Assembly (NCBI RefSeq): GCF_002723455.1 | Contig: NZ_PDUS01000004.1 | Location: forward strand, 201,003-265,002 | From: Pseudoalteromonas sp. 3D05 | Lineage (GTDB): Bacteria > Pseudomonadota > Gammaproteobacteria > Enterobacterales > Alteromonadaceae | DNA length: 64,000 nt | Reading direction: 5' to 3' | Part shown: one piece after another, positions 47,002 through 57,556 of the stretch | Numbering within the stretch: the stretch's first letter is position 1 | How the letters are laid out: the number at the start of each line of letters is the position of its first letter | Position numbers and translations under genes: made by a program | Notes under the pieces: generated by a model | Told to the model about the DNA's origin: nothing | Database searches by the model: none | Seen by the model: only the letters and a program-made list of their open reading frames with translations

Positions 47002-47621
47002 TTTTTACCTTCCCCATAACCCCATCGCTTAGTAAGGGTATGCTCAATGTTTAAATGATCTAAAATTCGTGCCACCATAAAATCAACTAAGTCACCTATA
47101 GACTCTGGTTGATGATAAAATCCCGGTGCTGCTGGCATAATAGTGACGCCTAACCTAGCTAGTTTAAGCATATTCTCAAGATGGATCTCACTAAACGGTG
47201 TTTCGCGCGGCACTAAAATAAGTTGCCCACGCTCTTTGATAACCACATCAGCCGCTCGCTCAAGTAAGTTATCTGACGCACCAACAGCAATAGCAGACAC
47301 CGAGCCTGCGCTACATGGGCAAACAATCATCTTTTTAGGTGCTGCCGAGCCTGACGCCACAGGGCTAAACCAGTTGTCTTTACCAAAAACCTGAAGCTGC
47401 TCAGGTAGCGCATTAAAAAGCGCGCACAATTGCTCAGTTGCTTTATCTTCATTGGCTGAGAGTTTAATGTTTGACTCTGTATCCAGTACAACGCGCGCTG
47501 CGCTTGAGATCAACACATATACTTTAAATTGCTGTGCTAATAACACTTCAAGTAAACGTAAACCATAGGGAGCACCGGATGCCCCACTAAAAGCAAGCGT
47601 GATGGTTTCTTTATATTGCAC
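46998..47621 (-). CDS. ubiX: Flavin prenyltransferase UbiX
   Basis: 207 residues. It makes prenylated FMN, the cofactor for the UbiD decarboxylase of ubiquinone synthesis. [22 protein letters not shown] is the FMN-binding start, [23 protein letters not shown] (core [12 protein letters not shown]) is the second family motif, and [32 protein letters not shown] (core LVPRETPFS and PAAPGFYH) the third. It lies between mpl and yadG, a common arrangement in gammaproteobacteria. ubiD is not in the window; ubiA and ubiC are about 14 kb away. Confidence 0.95.
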   Translation of the reverse strand: MQYKETITLAFSGASGAPYGLRLLEVLLAQQFKVYVLISSAARVVLDTESNIKLSANEDKATEQLCALFNALPEQLQVFGKDNWFSPVASGSAAPKKMIVCPCSAGSVSAIAVGASDNLLERAADVVIKERGQLILVPRETPFSEIHLENMLKLARLGVTIMPAAPGFYHQPESIGDLVDFMVARILDHLNIEHTLTKRWGYGEGKK

Positions 47622-47641
47622 TTAAGCTCTCACTTTTTAAG

Positions 47642-48991
47642 TTAATTATACTTCGTCTCAATCGCGCGAATTAATTGCTCATGCAGACCATTAAAACCGC
47701 CATTACTCATAATTAAAATATGCTGTTGTGGTACTACGTCATTCACTACTTTCGTAACGATTTCGTTGGTGCTGGTAAAACAATTCATACCAGCTTGCTG
47801 AGCTTGCTCATTCAACGACCAGTTAAGATTATCTGGCTCAAATAAGTAAACCTCATCAGCATCCCTCAGCGACGCTAACAGTGTATGTTGATGCACGCCC
47901 ATTTTCATGGTGTTCGAACGTGGCTCTAAAATCGCGATAATTTTTTCGTCGCCAACCTTAGCACGCAGTCCCGCCAGTGTGGTTTTAATGGCTGTTGGGT
48001 GATGCGCAAAGTCATCATACACCTTAATATTTGCGATATCCGCCTTGAGCTCCATGCGTCGTTTTGGGCTAATAAACTCAGCTAATGCGCTAATGCTATG
48101 ATCAATTGCAATACCCACATGGCGCGCTGCTGCTATCGCCATAATGGCATTTTTAACATTATGCTCACCAATAGCTTGCCACTTAACCGTGCCAACAATT
48201 TTATCGTTTAGTAATACAGTAAACTCACTGCCATCACCTTTAAGTAGGTTATAGCCCCAGTCACCGCCCAATGTTTCGCTTTCACTCCAGCAACCTTGTT
48301 GTATGACTTCATCTAGGGCGAGCTCGTCACTAGGCCAAATGACTTTTCCACTACTGGGTAATGTACGCATTAAATGGTGAAACTGTTTTTTTATTGCATT
48401 TAAATCGTCAAAAATATCAGCATGATCAAACTCTAAATTATTTAAAATGAGCGTTCTGGGCAAATAATGAACAAACTTACTTCGTTTATCAAAAAAAGCC
48501 GTATCGTACTCATCAGCTTCAATGACAAAAAAGGGCGTTTCGCCAACACGCGCTGACACTCCGAAATTTTGCACAACCCCACCAATTAAAAACCCGGGTT
48601 TTAAGCCCGCATATTCTAATATCCACGCAAGCATACTGGCGGTGGTTGTTTTGCCATGCGTTCCAGCAACAGCAAGTACCCAGGAGTCTTGTAATAAGTT
48701 ATGTTTTAACCACTCAGGACCCGATGTATATGGAAGGCCTTTATCTAACACGTATTCTACACACGGATTACCACGACTCATTGCATTGCCAACTACCACC
48801 ATATCTGGTGCAGGCTCAAGTTGGGCGGTGTCATAACCTTGGGTGAGTTCAATACCGAGCGACTCCAGTTGGGTGCTCATTGGCGGGTATACGTTTTGGT
48901 CAGACCCTGTTACAGTGTGACCCAATGATTTAGCGATTGCGGCAATACCACCCATAAATGTACCGCAAATTCCCAAGATATGAATATGCAT
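47642..48991 (-). CDS. mpl: UDP-N-acetylmuramate:tripeptide ligase Mpl
   Basis: 449 residues. It recycles the murein tripeptide by joining it to UDP-MurNAc. It starts MHIHILGICGTFMGGIAAIA, the Rossmann motif; the ATP site is GTHGKTTTASMLAW; DEYDTAFFDKRSKFVHY and ILNNLEFDHADIFDDL are Mpl-specific in this Mur ligase family; YDDFAHHPTAIKTTL and LEPRSNTMKMGVH close the C-terminal domain. It heads the five-gene minus-strand run to 44636. The long AT-rich spacer upstream separates it from the TonB receptor gene. Confidence 0.96.
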   Translation of the reverse strand: MHIHILGICGTFMGGIAAIAKSLGHTVTGSDQNVYPPMSTQLESLGIELTQGYDTAQLEPAPDMVVVGNAMSRGNPCVEYVLDKGLPYTSGPEWLKHNLLQDSWVLAVAGTHGKTTTASMLAWILEYAGLKPGFLIGGVVQNFGVSARVGETPFFVIEADEYDTAFFDKRSKFVHYLPRTLILNNLEFDHADIFDDLNAIKKQFHHLMRTLPSSGKVIWPSDELALDEVIQQGCWSESETLGGDWGYNLLKGDGSEFTVLLNDKIVGTVKWQAIGEHNVKNAIMAIAAARHVGIAIDHSISALAEFISPKRRMELKADIANIKVYDDFAHHPTAIKTTLAGLRAKVGDEKIIAILEPRSNTMKMGVHQHTLLASLRDADEVYLFEPDNLNWSLNEQAQQAGMNCFTSTNEIVTKVVNDVVPQQHILIMSNGGFNGLHEQLIRAIETKYN

Positions 48992-49574
48992 TTGTGTTCC
49001 TTTGCTGCATTTTTAGGTGCGCAGCACAATTAATATTAGCGATAATAGGCCTGATATAATGCCAAATTTAGCGCCTAGTTACCATTGCCATCTCGCACAA
49101 CACCTTTGCAAAAAAGTGACACATAAACAGTAATTTCAAAAAAGTTCATTGCCAACGGTTTAAGTGCGCAAAAATCATGCGTCATTTTTTATACAAAACC
49201 TTAAATAAAGCTCAATTAACAGACTAAGTTATTTATAAATAATTTAGTTTTAGTTAATAAACAAAGTGAGTCAGCTCAAGAAAACAGCTTGCAAATAACC
49301 ATGTAAAGCCATGATTACAAATTAAAAACTATAAAATCAAAACCATACCAAAAAATACCCATAATAAATACAAAATACACAATTAAGAAACAATTGATAC
49401 ATTCCCTCCTTTCAAGACTCAATTTAGGTACTGTGATAAAACATCTGCAAGTTACATTTACTTACATTTTCTGACGTTTATTTGGTGTCAGCCAAAACTG
49501 GCTCAGTAGTGAAAGTAAATAAGTTCCATCAAGTTTTAATCAGTCTTTAAAGCTTGTCGAAATTAAAAGGTGTT
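48992..49574. other. AT-rich leader between mpl and the TonB receptor gene
   Basis: 583 bp divergent spacer, very AT-rich in 49180-49400. I found no ORF of note, no tRNA and no strong terminator. A small inverted repeat, GCCA-AAAC-TGGC, is near 49491-49502, about 70 bases before the receptor start. It probably carries a long regulated 5' leader or multiple promoter sites for the receptor; that is inference. Confidence 0.5.
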
Positions 49575-52478
49575 ATGTTGAAAAAATTAAATCTTATCGC
49601 AGCAGCGGTTAATACAGTACTTGTAACAGGTGCTATTGGCGCATCGAGTGTATTCGCTCAGTCAACGGCAGATGCTAAACCTGTTGAACGAATTCAAGTG
49701 ACTGGATCCAAAATCAAACGTTTTAACCTAACCTCGCCAACGCCTGTGACTGTGATCAGCGGTGTTGAGATGGAAAACCAAGGTATTACTAACGTTAATG
49801 ATTTGCTTGCAGAAATGCCACAGGCGACGGTTGGCTTATCACCAGAAACAACGACTAATACTATTTATGCGTCAGGTCTTAACACAACCGATCTTCGTGG
49901 TTTAGGGTCAGAGCGTACATTAGTACTCGTTAATGGTCGTCGTTTTGTACCAGGTTCTGTGGGTGACACTGCGGTTGATTTAAACAACATTCCTACCACA
50001 ATGATTGAGCGTATCGAGATTGCTACAGGTGGTGCTGCAGCCGTTTACGGTGCAGATGCTGTAGCGGGTGTTGTAAATATCATTACTAAAAAATCAATGG
50101 ATGGAATTGAACTTGATGTTTCTACTGTACGTCCAGAGCAAAGTGGCGGCGAGCAAAACAACTTCTCAATTACAGGTGGTATGGAAGGCGATAAACTCTC
50201 TTTTATTGCTTCATTTAATTACACAGAAAACAAAAGCTATGGCAAGCTGAGCCGTGATTTTTACCGCAACCCTGTTAACTCGTACGCAAACCCGGCAAAT
50301 ACCAGTGGTGACGACGGTATCCCTTCACGTGTTGTTTTAGGCCAACCAACTGGCCTTGCTTACTACTCAGAAGGTGGTGACTTTTTTACCAAAGACGCCT
50401 TTGCTGATAACGGCTATGACAATCACCACTACACTTTTGATGCAAATGGTAACCTAAAACCGTTTGACTATGGTTTAGGTCGTATTCCAAACCCAGGTGT
50501 TGGGCGAGACGCTACAAGCTACTTCCAAGATGGTCAAAATCAAGGCGATGGTGTTTTTGGCCACGGCTATAAAGATTACTTTCAAACGCCACTAGAGCGT
50601 ATGATTGCTTCAGCGTATGGTACTTATGAACTTAATGACGACCATGCACTTACTTTTGACTTTACTTATTCAAAAACTGATGCAACCACAGAGAGCTCTC
50701 CTGCCTTCTTCCGCCATACAATACGTCGCGACAATGCATTTGTAAAAAGCGATATGGCTAAAGTAATGGACGACAATGGGCTAACATCAGTCACACTTCG
50801 CCAAGCTAACGAAAACTTATGGGGCGATCGTGCATATAACCAAGAGCGTGAAGTATTCCGTACTTCAATCGGCGCTGAAGGTATCTTAAACGATGACTGG
50901 GGCTACTCTGCTTACGCACAATTTGGCCGTATCGAGCAAGATACTCTTTGGACTGGCGAAGTATTAACGCAAAACTTGGCTAACTCTATTGATGCCGTTG
51001 AATACCAAGGCAATGTAGTATGTGCTAAGCGTAATGCAGATGGCGAAGTTATTGGGGCTATTGAAGGGTGTACACCATTTAACACAATGGGCGCGACTTC
51101 GGCAACACAAGCACAGCTAGACTATATAGCGACTGATGCAACGCGTTTTGCACAACACGATCAAGCCGTGTTTGCTGTTACTGTAGATGGCGCCTTATTT
51201 GAACTACCAGCAGGATATGTTGCTGCGGCCTTTACTGCTGAGCACCGCCGCGAGTCAGCAACTATTACACCGTCTGAAAATATGGAAAAAGGCCTGATCT
51301 TTGGTAACTCAAGTTCACCAATGGACGGCGAAATAGATGTAAACGAACTTTCAGCTGAAATTTCAATTCCATTATTAGAAGAAACCTTCCTAACAACGGA
51401 TTTAACCCTTGAAACAGCATTTCGTTACATGGATTACTCGGTAACGGGTGAAGATAATGCCTGGAAGATAGCCCTAAACTGGGGTGTAACTGATGAGTTA
51501 CGTTTACGCTTAAACCGTTCTAAATCAGTACGCGCTCCCAACCTAGGGGATTTATTTACGCCTAACTCAAAAACGTTTAGCTCAGGTCGCGCGGATGTGT
51601 GTAGAGCTGATTCTATCGCTGAGTCAGGCAGCAAATACAAAGATAACGTAATCAAAAACTGCCAAGCTGCTGGCCTGCCTCAAGGTTGGATGCCTTCTGA
51701 AGAGTGGTTAGCTGGCGGTAGTCTTCCTGGCTATATTCAAGGTAACCAAGACCTTAAAAATGAAACGTCAAACGATTACACAATCGGTGTTATTTACACT
51801 CCAGAGTTTATTGAAGGATTAGATTTAACACTTGATTATTGGTCATTTGAAATTGATGATGCTATTGAATATTATGGCCGAGATAATGTTAAACTTTGTT
51901 ATGAATCAACATCATTAGACAATCTATTCTGTAACAACGTGGAGCGAGACTCTAAAACAGGAGAGATCACAAACTTCTACAATCGACCTATCAATGCTGC
52001 AACTGTAGCAATCAAAGGTATCGATGTTGAATCTGCATACCGCACTGAGTTGTTCTCTGGTGACTTGGCATTGAAACTAACAGCAACTTACCTAATAGAG
52101 GACAACAATAACTCTACAGGCCGTGCTGAAGATTTTAGAACTGATGTAGGCGAAACAGCTTCACCTCGCTGGAAGGGCCGTTTTAATGCTGTTTATTCTC
52201 ATGATGACTCAGCGTATGTGCTAACCATGAACTACCGTCATGCAACTGTTAATGATAATGACTGGACCATTGAAGACAACAACTACAATGATATCCCGTC
52301 TTACACAACATTTGATTTCATGTACAAAACTTACCTAATGGATGAGCTACAGTTACGTGTTGGTGTTAACAACATCCTAGACCGTGAGCCACCACGTAAC
52401 CCGTTCACGTACGACGATGGTGAGTTCTTTGATGTTAAAGGCCGCCGTTTATCGCTAGGCGCTAAATACACATTCTAA
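49575..52478 (+). CDS. Large TonB-dependent outer-membrane receptor
   Basis: 967 residues. I chose the ATG at 49575 (AAAGG upstream) over a TTG at 49554. Signal peptide about 1-28 (ending VFA-QS). The TonB box region is VERIQVTGSKIKRFN; the plug (about 40-165) has TDLRGLGSERTLVLVNGRRF and GGAAAVYGADAVAGVVNIITKK. The barrel has long loops with Cys pairs and the usual SKSVRAPNLGDLFTP segment before the end, and the protein ends in Phe (GAKYTF). This is the large class common in Alteromonadales for peptide, sugar or unknown ligands. No neighbouring sugar, peptide or siderophore gene gives a hint, so substrate is unknown. Confidence 0.92.
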   Translation: MLKKLNLIAAAVNTVLVTGAIGASSVFAQSTADAKPVERIQVTGSKIKRFNLTSPTPVTVISGVEMENQGITNVNDLLAEMPQATVGLSPETTTNTIYASGLNTTDLRGLGSERTLVLVNGRRFVPGSVGDTAVDLNNIPTTMIERIEIATGGAAAVYGADAVAGVVNIITKKSMDGIELDVSTVRPEQSGGEQNNFSITGGMEGDKLSFIASFNYTENKSYGKLSRDFYRNPVNSYANPANTSGDDGIPSRVVLGQPTGLAYYSEGGDFFTKDAFADNGYDNHHYTFDANGNLKPFDYGLGRIPNPGVGRDATSYFQDGQNQGDGVFGHGYKDYFQTPLERMIASAYGTYELNDDHALTFDFTYSKTDATTESSPAFFRHTIRRDNAFVKSDMAKVMDDNGLTSVTLRQANENLWGDRAYNQEREVFRTSIGAEGILNDDWGYSAYAQFGRIEQDTLWTGEVLTQNLANSIDAVEYQGNVVCAKRNADGEVIGAIEGCTPFNTMGATSATQAQLDYIATDATRFAQHDQAVFAVTVDGALFELPAGYVAAAFTAEHRRESATITPSENMEKGLIFGNSSSPMDGEIDVNELSAEISIPLLEETFLTTDLTLETAFRYMDYSVTGEDNAWKIALNWGVTDELRLRLNRSKSVRAPNLGDLFTPNSKTFSSGRADVCRADSIAESGSKYKDNVIKNCQAAGLPQGWMPSEEWLAGGSLPGYIQGNQDLKNETSNDYTIGVIYTPEFIEGLDLTLDYWSFEIDDAIEYYGRDNVKLCYESTSLDNLFCNNVERDSKTGEITNFYNRPINAATVAIKGIDVESAYRTELFSGDLALKLTATYLIEDNNNSTGRAEDFRTDVGETASPRWKGRFNAVYSHDDSAYVLTMNYRHATVNDNDWTIEDNNYNDIPSYTTFDFMYKTYLMDELQLRVGVNNILDREPPRNPFTYDDGEFFDVKGRRLSLGAKYTF

Positions 52479-52499
52479 ATGTGTATTAGCTAATAACAA

Positions 52500-52532
52500 A
52501 AAACGCCTTAGCTCAGTGAGCTAAGGCGTTTT
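52500..52532. terminator. Bidirectional terminator (TonB receptor / uppP)
   Basis: Sixteen-base arms, AAAACGCCTTAGCTCA and its complement, almost without a loop, with A and T runs on both sides. It lies between convergent genes. Confidence 0.93.
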
Positions 52533-52551
52533 TATTTGTATGTATAACTGC

Positions 52552-53352
52552 CTAAATCATTAAAAATACAATTAAACCAATACCGAGTAATAAACGATAA
52601 ATAACAAATGGCATCATGCCCATACGTTCAATGATTTTTAAAAACAGAAAGATACAAGCGTATGCAGAAACAAATGATAAACCCGCACCTAAAATTAGCG
52701 TAGTCCAATCCACAACTTCATCACCCAACGCTAACTCAACTGTATAGTACAACCCCATCATCGAAATAACAGGAATGGCCAGTAAAAATGAAAAACGTGC
52801 CGCACTTTGCTTATTCATTCCAAGCAATAAACCAGCGGTCATTGTAATACCTGAACGTGACGTACCCGGGATCATTGCCATAGCTTGCGCCATACCAATC
52901 ATAAGGGCTGATTTCCAGTTTAATTGGTAAATTGTTTTTGTTTGCTTGCCTTTCACATCTGCGTACCACAGGAGTAAACCAAATAAAATGGTCGTTACAG
53001 CAATAACCCATGCACTGCGCAAATATAACTCAATTAAATCTTTGAAAATTAACCCGAGTACAGCAGCAGGAATAGTCCCCAAAATAATCCACCAGCCGAG
53101 TTTGCTGTCATCGGTTGCACCTTGTGTACCAAATGATTTAAACCAGGCACCTAAGATTTCGACTACTTCTTTTCTAAAGTAGATTACAACCGCAACAAGC
53201 GTTCCAACATGTACAGCTACATCAAAGGCTAAACCTTGGTCTTCCCACCCTAATATTTGCGAAGGAAGAATCAAGTGTGCTGAACTTGAAATAGGTAAAA
53301 ACTCAGTCAATCCTTGGATCAGGGCTAAAACAATAATTTCTATAATACTCAT
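52552..53352 (-). CDS. uppP: Undecaprenyl-diphosphatase UppP (BacA)
   Basis: 266 residues with about eight membrane helices. It dephosphorylates undecaprenyl diphosphate to recycle the lipid carrier for peptidoglycan and other glycans. Motifs: [15 protein letters not shown] (Glu-rich first motif), and [20 protein letters not shown] (core PGTSRSG). ATGA overlap joins it to folK upstream. The folB-folK-uppP order on one strand suggests a small operon. Confidence 0.96.
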   Translation of the reverse strand: MSIIEIIVLALIQGLTEFLPISSSAHLILPSQILGWEDQGLAFDVAVHVGTLVAVVIYFRKEVVEILGAWFKSFGTQGATDDSKLGWWIILGTIPAAVLGLIFKDLIELYLRSAWVIAVTTILFGLLLWYADVKGKQTKTIYQLNWKSALMIGMAQAMAMIPGTSRSGITMTAGLLLGMNKQSAARFSFLLAIPVISMMGLYYTVELALGDEVVDWTTLILGAGLSFVSAYACIFLFLKIIERMGMMPFVIYRLLLGIGLIVFLMI

Positions 53353-53837
53353 GGGTTAGTAAACTCCACCTTCCATAGTTTTTGATTGGGGTTATTGTAA
53401 TTACTCCATAACTGGGCAATCGTTTGCTCAGCAACAGGGTGATAAAAATTTGGGGCTATTTCTGCCAGTGGCTGCAGTACAAATGCATTTTTTGTTATTT
53501 CATCGCGCGGAAGTTGTGCTGGTGAGTCGCAGACAATATCGTCGTAAAATAGTAAATCTAAATCCAATGTGCGCGGACTAAACTTCTTATCATTAGCTGT
53601 TCGGCCATTTTCTTGCTCAATATTTTTGAGTAACTGACATAACTGCTCGAGCGGCATCTCTGTTTGCGCACCCACAACAGAATTATAAAAATTGCTACCA
53701 GTGAATCCTACTGCCTCACTTTCAAATACACTAGAATGTTCAAGATGGGGGAAATATGATGTTAACGTTTTCAAAGCCTGGCTAATGTAGTGCTCTTTAT
53801 TTACATTTGAGCCAAGGCTAATATAAATCTGGGCCAT
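53349..53837 (-). CDS. folK: 6-hydroxymethyl-dihydropterin pyrophosphokinase FolK
   Basis: 162 residues from the ATG at 53837, one base after the folB stop. The longer frame runs into folB. Start [15 protein letters not shown], then [25 protein letters not shown], with the RTLDLDLL signature, and [21 protein letters not shown]. It makes the pyrophosphate form of the pterin in folate synthesis, following FolB. It overlaps uppP downstream by four bases. Confidence 0.94.
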   Translation of the reverse strand: MAQIYISLGSNVNKEHYISQALKTLTSYFPHLEHSSVFESEAVGFTGSNFYNSVVGAQTEMPLEQLCQLLKNIEQENGRTANDKKFSPRTLDLDLLFYDDIVCDSPAQLPRDEITKNAFVLQPLAEIAPNFYHPVAEQTIAQLWSNYNNPNQKLWKVEFTNP

Positions 53838-53838
53838 A

Positions 53839-54198
53839 TTAATTGGCTGCCTTTTGGCGTGTAATTTCAACACCTACTGTTTGTGCTTGCGCCACCGCGG
53901 CAGGTTTACTTACTTTAATCGTTACCTGAGTGGTCTTAAATTCTACTAATATGAGTGCAGCTAGTTGCTCTACAAGCGTTTCTAACAGTTCAACGGGCTT
54001 AGCCGTTGTGTGCTCAATAACACGCTCACTCACTTTTGAATAATCTAATGCAAGACTTATATCGTCTGTTGTGGCAGCTGATTTGATGTCGCATAGCATT
54101 TCTATATCAAAAAATAAGCTCTGTTTAGTTTCTTTTTCAAAATCATAAACGCCTATGATAGTGTCAACATGTAGTTGTGATATAAAAACCTTGTCCAT
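53839..54198 (-). CDS. folB: Dihydroneopterin aldolase FolB
   Basis: 119 residues from the ATG at 54198 (GGAG just upstream), in line with usual FolB size; the longer frame has no ribosome site. MDKVFISQLHVDTIIGVYDFEKETKQSLFFDIEM (core GVYDFEKETKQ) and ALDYSKVSERVIEH are family motifs, and ETLVEQLAALIL and VTIKVSKPAA complete the tunnelling fold. It acts just before FolK in folate synthesis. It is divergent from plsY. Confidence 0.94.
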   Translation of the reverse strand: MDKVFISQLHVDTIIGVYDFEKETKQSLFFDIEMLCDIKSAATTDDISLALDYSKVSERVIEHTTAKPVELLETLVEQLAALILVEFKTTQVTIKVSKPAAVAQAQTVGVEITRQKAAN

Positions 54199-54421
54199 AA
54201 CTGCTCCAACTGGAAATTTAAACTCTTTAATGAGTTTACACACGCTATAATTTATATTTATATCATTTATATACTTTTAGCGTGTTTAACTATGAGAAAT
54301 TTAACAATACAATGTGCAGTAGGTGCAAAGGAATTACCTAAATATTGAACGCACGTGTTTGTGATGTTAATTTTGTCGCCAATGATAGCCGAAAATACAT
54401 AATTAAAAAATAAGGAACCGC

Positions 54422-55039
54422 GTGATAGCTGTATTAATGTTAGTTTTAGCCTATTTACTGGGGTCGATTTCATCGGCTATTCTAGTGTCTCGGCTTTTTA
54501 AACTACCTGATCCACGCTTGAATGGCTCGAACAACCCAGGCGCAACGAATGTATTTCGCTTAGGGGGAGCTTTACCTGCCGTATTAGTTTTGGTATTTGA
54601 TATTCTTAAAGGCACGATTCCTGTTTGGGGCGCTTATTTTTTAAAGTTAGATCCGCTAATTCTAGGACTAATTGGTGTGGCTGCTTGTTTGGGTCATATG
54701 TTTCCCGTTTTCTTTAACTTTAAAGGGGGAAAAGCGGTTGCAACAGCGTTTGGTACCCTGTTACCGATAGGTTTAACGCTAGGTGGGCTATTAATTTCAA
54801 CGTGGGTTGCTGTAGTTGCACTCACTCGCTATTCATCCTTGGGAGCACTCACTGCGGTTGCATTAGCACCGCTGTACACATGGTGGATAAAACCATTGTA
54901 TACATTACCTGTTACGTTTTTAACTGTGCTAATTATTATCCGTCATCACGGCAATATTAAACGCTTGTTCAGTGGGCAAGAGCCTAAAATTGGCGACAAA
55001 AAAAAGCCGCCAACTCAAAATGATCACAACGCGAATTAA
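54422..55039 (+). CDS. plsY: Acyl-phosphate glycerol-3-phosphate acyltransferase PlsY
   Basis: 205 residues, five membrane helices. It starts phospholipid synthesis by acylating glycerol 3-phosphate with acyl phosphate. The GTG start at 54422 has GGAA just upstream. Motifs: [30 protein letters not shown], and [12 protein letters not shown]. The basic tail ([13 protein letters not shown]) is unremarkable. The stop overlaps the convergent tsaD gene by four bases. Confidence 0.95.
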   Translation: MIAVLMLVLAYLLGSISSAILVSRLFKLPDPRLNGSNNPGATNVFRLGGALPAVLVLVFDILKGTIPVWGAYFLKLDPLILGLIGVAACLGHMFPVFFNFKGGKAVATAFGTLLPIGLTLGGLLISTWVAVVALTRYSSLGALTAVALAPLYTWWIKPLYTLPVTFLTVLIIIRHHGNIKRLFSGQEPKIGDKKKPPTQNDHNAN

Positions 55040-56049
55040 ATCGCCTCAAGACTATCTATTGGCCAACGTGGCTTAGTCTTCATATCAAGGCTTGCAAATT
55101 GCCCTGCTTTTAAACGCTGCATGCCTGCGTACGCTATCATTGCGCCATTATCCGTGCAAAACTCAGTTCTTGGGTAATACACCTGACCTTTCATGCCTTG
55201 CATTACGCGTTCAAGTTGTGCGCGCAATTGCACATTTGCACTTACGCCACCAGCAATAACAAGGCGCTTAATACCCGTTTGTTTTAACGCACGCTTACAT
55301 TTGATAACCAGTGTGTCAATGACGGCGGTTTGAAAGGCATGAGCAATGTCGGCTTTGGTTTGCTCAGCATCATCATTATCACGAATCGTGATAGCCGCGG
55401 CCGTTTTTAAACCACTAAAGCTAAAATCAAGCCCTGGTTTATCAGTCATTGGTCGTGGAAATATAAATCGCTTAGGCTCACCTTGCTCAGCCAGTTTCGC
55501 TAACCGAGGCCCACCTGGGTAATCTAAACCAAGGAGTTTTGCAGTTTTATCAAACGCTTCTCCTGCGGCGTCATCAACAGACTCCCCTAACACTTCATAT
55601 TGACCAATACCTTCGACTTTAACCATCATGGTATGGCCACCTGAGACTAAAAGCGCAATAAATGGAAACCCTGGTACATCTTCTTCAAGCATTGGAGCCA
55701 GTAAATGCCCTTCCATATGATGTACTGCAACGGCAGGAATTCCCCAACCATAAGCCAATGAGCGCCCGATTGAAGTACCAACAAGTAAAGCTCCAACAAG
55801 ACCAGGGCCTGCGGTGTAGGCAATACCATCAAGATCTTCAGGACCACAACCGGCTTGAGCAAATGCTGCATCAATAAGCGGTAGCGTTTTTCGAACATGG
55901 TCACGTGAAGCTAACTCTGGAACCACTCCCCCATAATCAGCATGCACTTTTACCTGACTATATAATTGATGCGCGAGTAACCCTTGCTCATCATCATAAA
56001 TAGCAATACCAGTCTCATCACATGATGATTCAATGCCTAAAATTCGCAC
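55036..56049 (-). CDS. tsaD: tRNA threonylcarbamoyladenosine transferase TsaD
   Basis: 337 residues. It installs the t6A modification on tRNAs decoding ANN codons, with TsaB, TsaC and TsaE. The GTG start at 56049 has AGGAG nine bases upstream. [19 protein letters not shown] opens the ASKHA fold; [13 protein letters not shown] has the metal-binding Hxxx[35 protein letters not shown] and [13 protein letters not shown] are the family motifs. The usual neighbour rpsU is not here. Confidence 0.97.
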   Translation of the reverse strand: MRILGIESSCDETGIAIYDDEQGLLAHQLYSQVKVHADYGGVVPELASRDHVRKTLPLIDAAFAQAGCGPEDLDGIAYTAGPGLVGALLVGTSIGRSLAYGWGIPAVAVHHMEGHLLAPMLEEDVPGFPFIALLVSGGHTMMVKVEGIGQYEVLGESVDDAAGEAFDKTAKLLGLDYPGGPRLAKLAEQGEPKRFIFPRPMTDKPGLDFSFSGLKTAAAITIRDNDDAEQTKADIAHAFQTAVIDTLVIKCKRALKQTGIKRLVIAGGVSANVQLRAQLERVMQGMKGQVYYPRTEFCTDNGAMIAYAGMQRLKAGQFASLDMKTKPRWPIDSLEAI

Positions 56050-56089
56050 TGCAACTTTCTCCTAACGAGTAGATTTACTTAGATTAATT

Positions 56090-56680
56090 TTATAACGCTA
56101 AACCAATGTTTGTTTGGCCATCAGCAATGGCATGCTGCTTAAGTGATTTAACACTTTGTGACGTCACTCTTCCCATCTGCTCAACATAATCAATCATTTC
56201 GCTGAGTACATCAATTTCATATTGCATAAGGGGATGCTCTCGCACCGTTTTGTTATCAGCAATCTCACCTTCAACGGTGAGTTGGTATTCAATAAAACGT
56301 GCCACCGTCGCTTGCGATATTTTACTTATGCTAACGAACTCACTGCCATCTTGAGCAATTAAACCATGCATTAAACCAAGTAAAGCGGTAGCAGCATCTA
56401 TTGCTGGGTAGGTTCCAAACATGTCAAAGTCTGCTAACTCAGGTACATTAGGTTCAATTTTTTCAATTTGTTTTTCTAAATCAATTTTACTTTTAGGTAA
56501 AAGAATTTTTTCCCAGCATACATTAAGTGCACTGCGCAGCGTTGTTTCATCACCAAACCCTGTCGCTTCACTAAATAAACCGTAATTTGGTAGCATTCGC
56601 TCAATAAGTGCTGCGGCTAACACCGCTTGCTGTAAATAGTTAAGCTCTCGAATTCGCTGAAAATTATTCGCTTTAGTCAT
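56090..56680 (-). CDS. yjaG: YjaG-family protein (DUF416)
   Basis: 196 residues from the ATG at 56680, with AGGA nine bases upstream; this overlaps the end of the DUF2007 gene by eight bases. Family segments are AALIERMLPNYGLFSEATGFGD, QIEKIEPNVPELADFDMFGTYPAIDA (core FDMFGTYPAIDA), and a C-terminal GQTNIGL. E. coli YjaG has the same order. It is mostly helical and cytosolic, with no established function. Coupling to a DUF2007 protein may be informative. Confidence 0.88.
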   Translation of the reverse strand: MTKANNFQRIRELNYLQQAVLAAALIERMLPNYGLFSEATGFGDETTLRSALNVCWEKILLPKSKIDLEKQIEKIEPNVPELADFDMFGTYPAIDAATALLGLMHGLIAQDGSEFVSISKISQATVARFIEYQLTVEGEIADNKTVREHPLMQYEIDVLSEMIDYVEQMGRVTSQSVKSLKQHAIADGQTNIGLAL

Positions 56681-56999
56681 TCTTTGATGTCCTACAGGAC
56701 CAACACATTTCAAATGTTGACCCATTATGCTCATTACAATTAGGGCAAACCCAATCAGGAGCGGATTGTTGTTCTTGTGTATAGTTTATCAATATTTCTC
56801 GCGCCTGGCGCTCTTTAATCGCATAAACCTGAACACGAACTTCAGTTTGTGCAATGGGTATTTCACCCACCGCACTTTGTAAAGACTCGCCTAACAATTG
56901 ACAATTCACGTCATTGGCTAAAAGTAAGCCTTTAACAATATTCGCCTCTACAGCATCCGCGGCACTATAAATGGTGAGCCATTGAAATGGATTATTCAT
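56673..56999 (-). CDS. DUF2007 domain protein with C-terminal zinc ribbon
   Basis: 108 residues. The N-terminal 75 residues (WLTIYSAADAVEANIVKGLLLANDV, core AVEANIVKGLLLANDV, then VRVQVYAIKERQAREILINY) are DUF2007, a small alpha/beta fold sometimes described as a putative signal-transducing domain. The C-terminal 30 residues are a CxxC-x9-CxxC zinc ribbon (CPNCNEHNGSTFEMCWSC). Function unknown. The last codons overlap the yjaG start, so translation of the two is coupled. Confidence 0.85.
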   Translation of the reverse strand: MNNPFQWLTIYSAADAVEANIVKGLLLANDVNCQLLGESLQSAVGEIPIAQTEVRVQVYAIKERQAREILINYTQEQQSAPDWVCPNCNEHNGSTFEMCWSCRTSKND

Positions 57000-57097
57000 T
57001 TATTACTTTCCTGTTATTTTATAAGCGAACTCTTTTACTTTCATTTACTTGATTGCTAGGCTGGGTGTTTAAACCTACAGCTATACTGGACCTAGTT

Positions 57098-57505
57098 ATG
57101 ACCCTCACAACCCCTGGCTTACTCTTTCCTGCAATATCCTTGTTGCTGTTAGCCTATACAAATCGTTTTTTAGTATTAGCGCAATTAATTAGAGAGCTAA
57201 ATGCCCGTGAAGGGAAAACGATTCGCCCAATTGTCGTAGAGCAAATAGCGAACCTCAGAAAGCGTATTAAACTTATAAGAACCATGCAAGTTTATGGTGT
57301 AGCCTCATTTTTAATGTGTACTATTTCGATGTTTGCATTATTTATTGAGTTTAAAACCGTTGGCGTAGTCCTCTTTGGTATTAGCCTAGGATGCTTAGCT
57401 TTGTCACTTTTAACCTCTTTATATGAAATTCATATTTCCTGTGATGCTATAGAGATCGAGTTGAAGAATATTGAAAAAAAACCACACAGCAAACAGGCAG
57501 ACTAA
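57098..57505 (+). CDS. DUF2721 family membrane protein
   Basis: 135 residues from the ATG at 57098, chosen because the protein then begins MTLTTPGLLFPAISLLLLAYTNRF, the family's normal start; a TTG 45 bases upstream would add an unrelated segment. Three membrane helices (about 7-25, 65-85, 89-108) and a charged loop (RELNAREGKT, RKRIKLIRTM). Family of small bacterial membrane proteins without known role. It lies divergently from the DUF2007 gene and 51 bp before the response regulator gene. Confidence 0.82.
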   Translation: MTLTTPGLLFPAISLLLLAYTNRFLVLAQLIRELNAREGKTIRPIVVEQIANLRKRIKLIRTMQVYGVASFLMCTISMFALFIEFKTVGVVLFGISLGCLALSLLTSLYEIHISCDAIEIELKNIEKKPHSKQAD

Positions 57506-57556
57506 AAAACAGACACTATACTCTATATGTGAATAATTAAACTTAAGGGTATTCAT

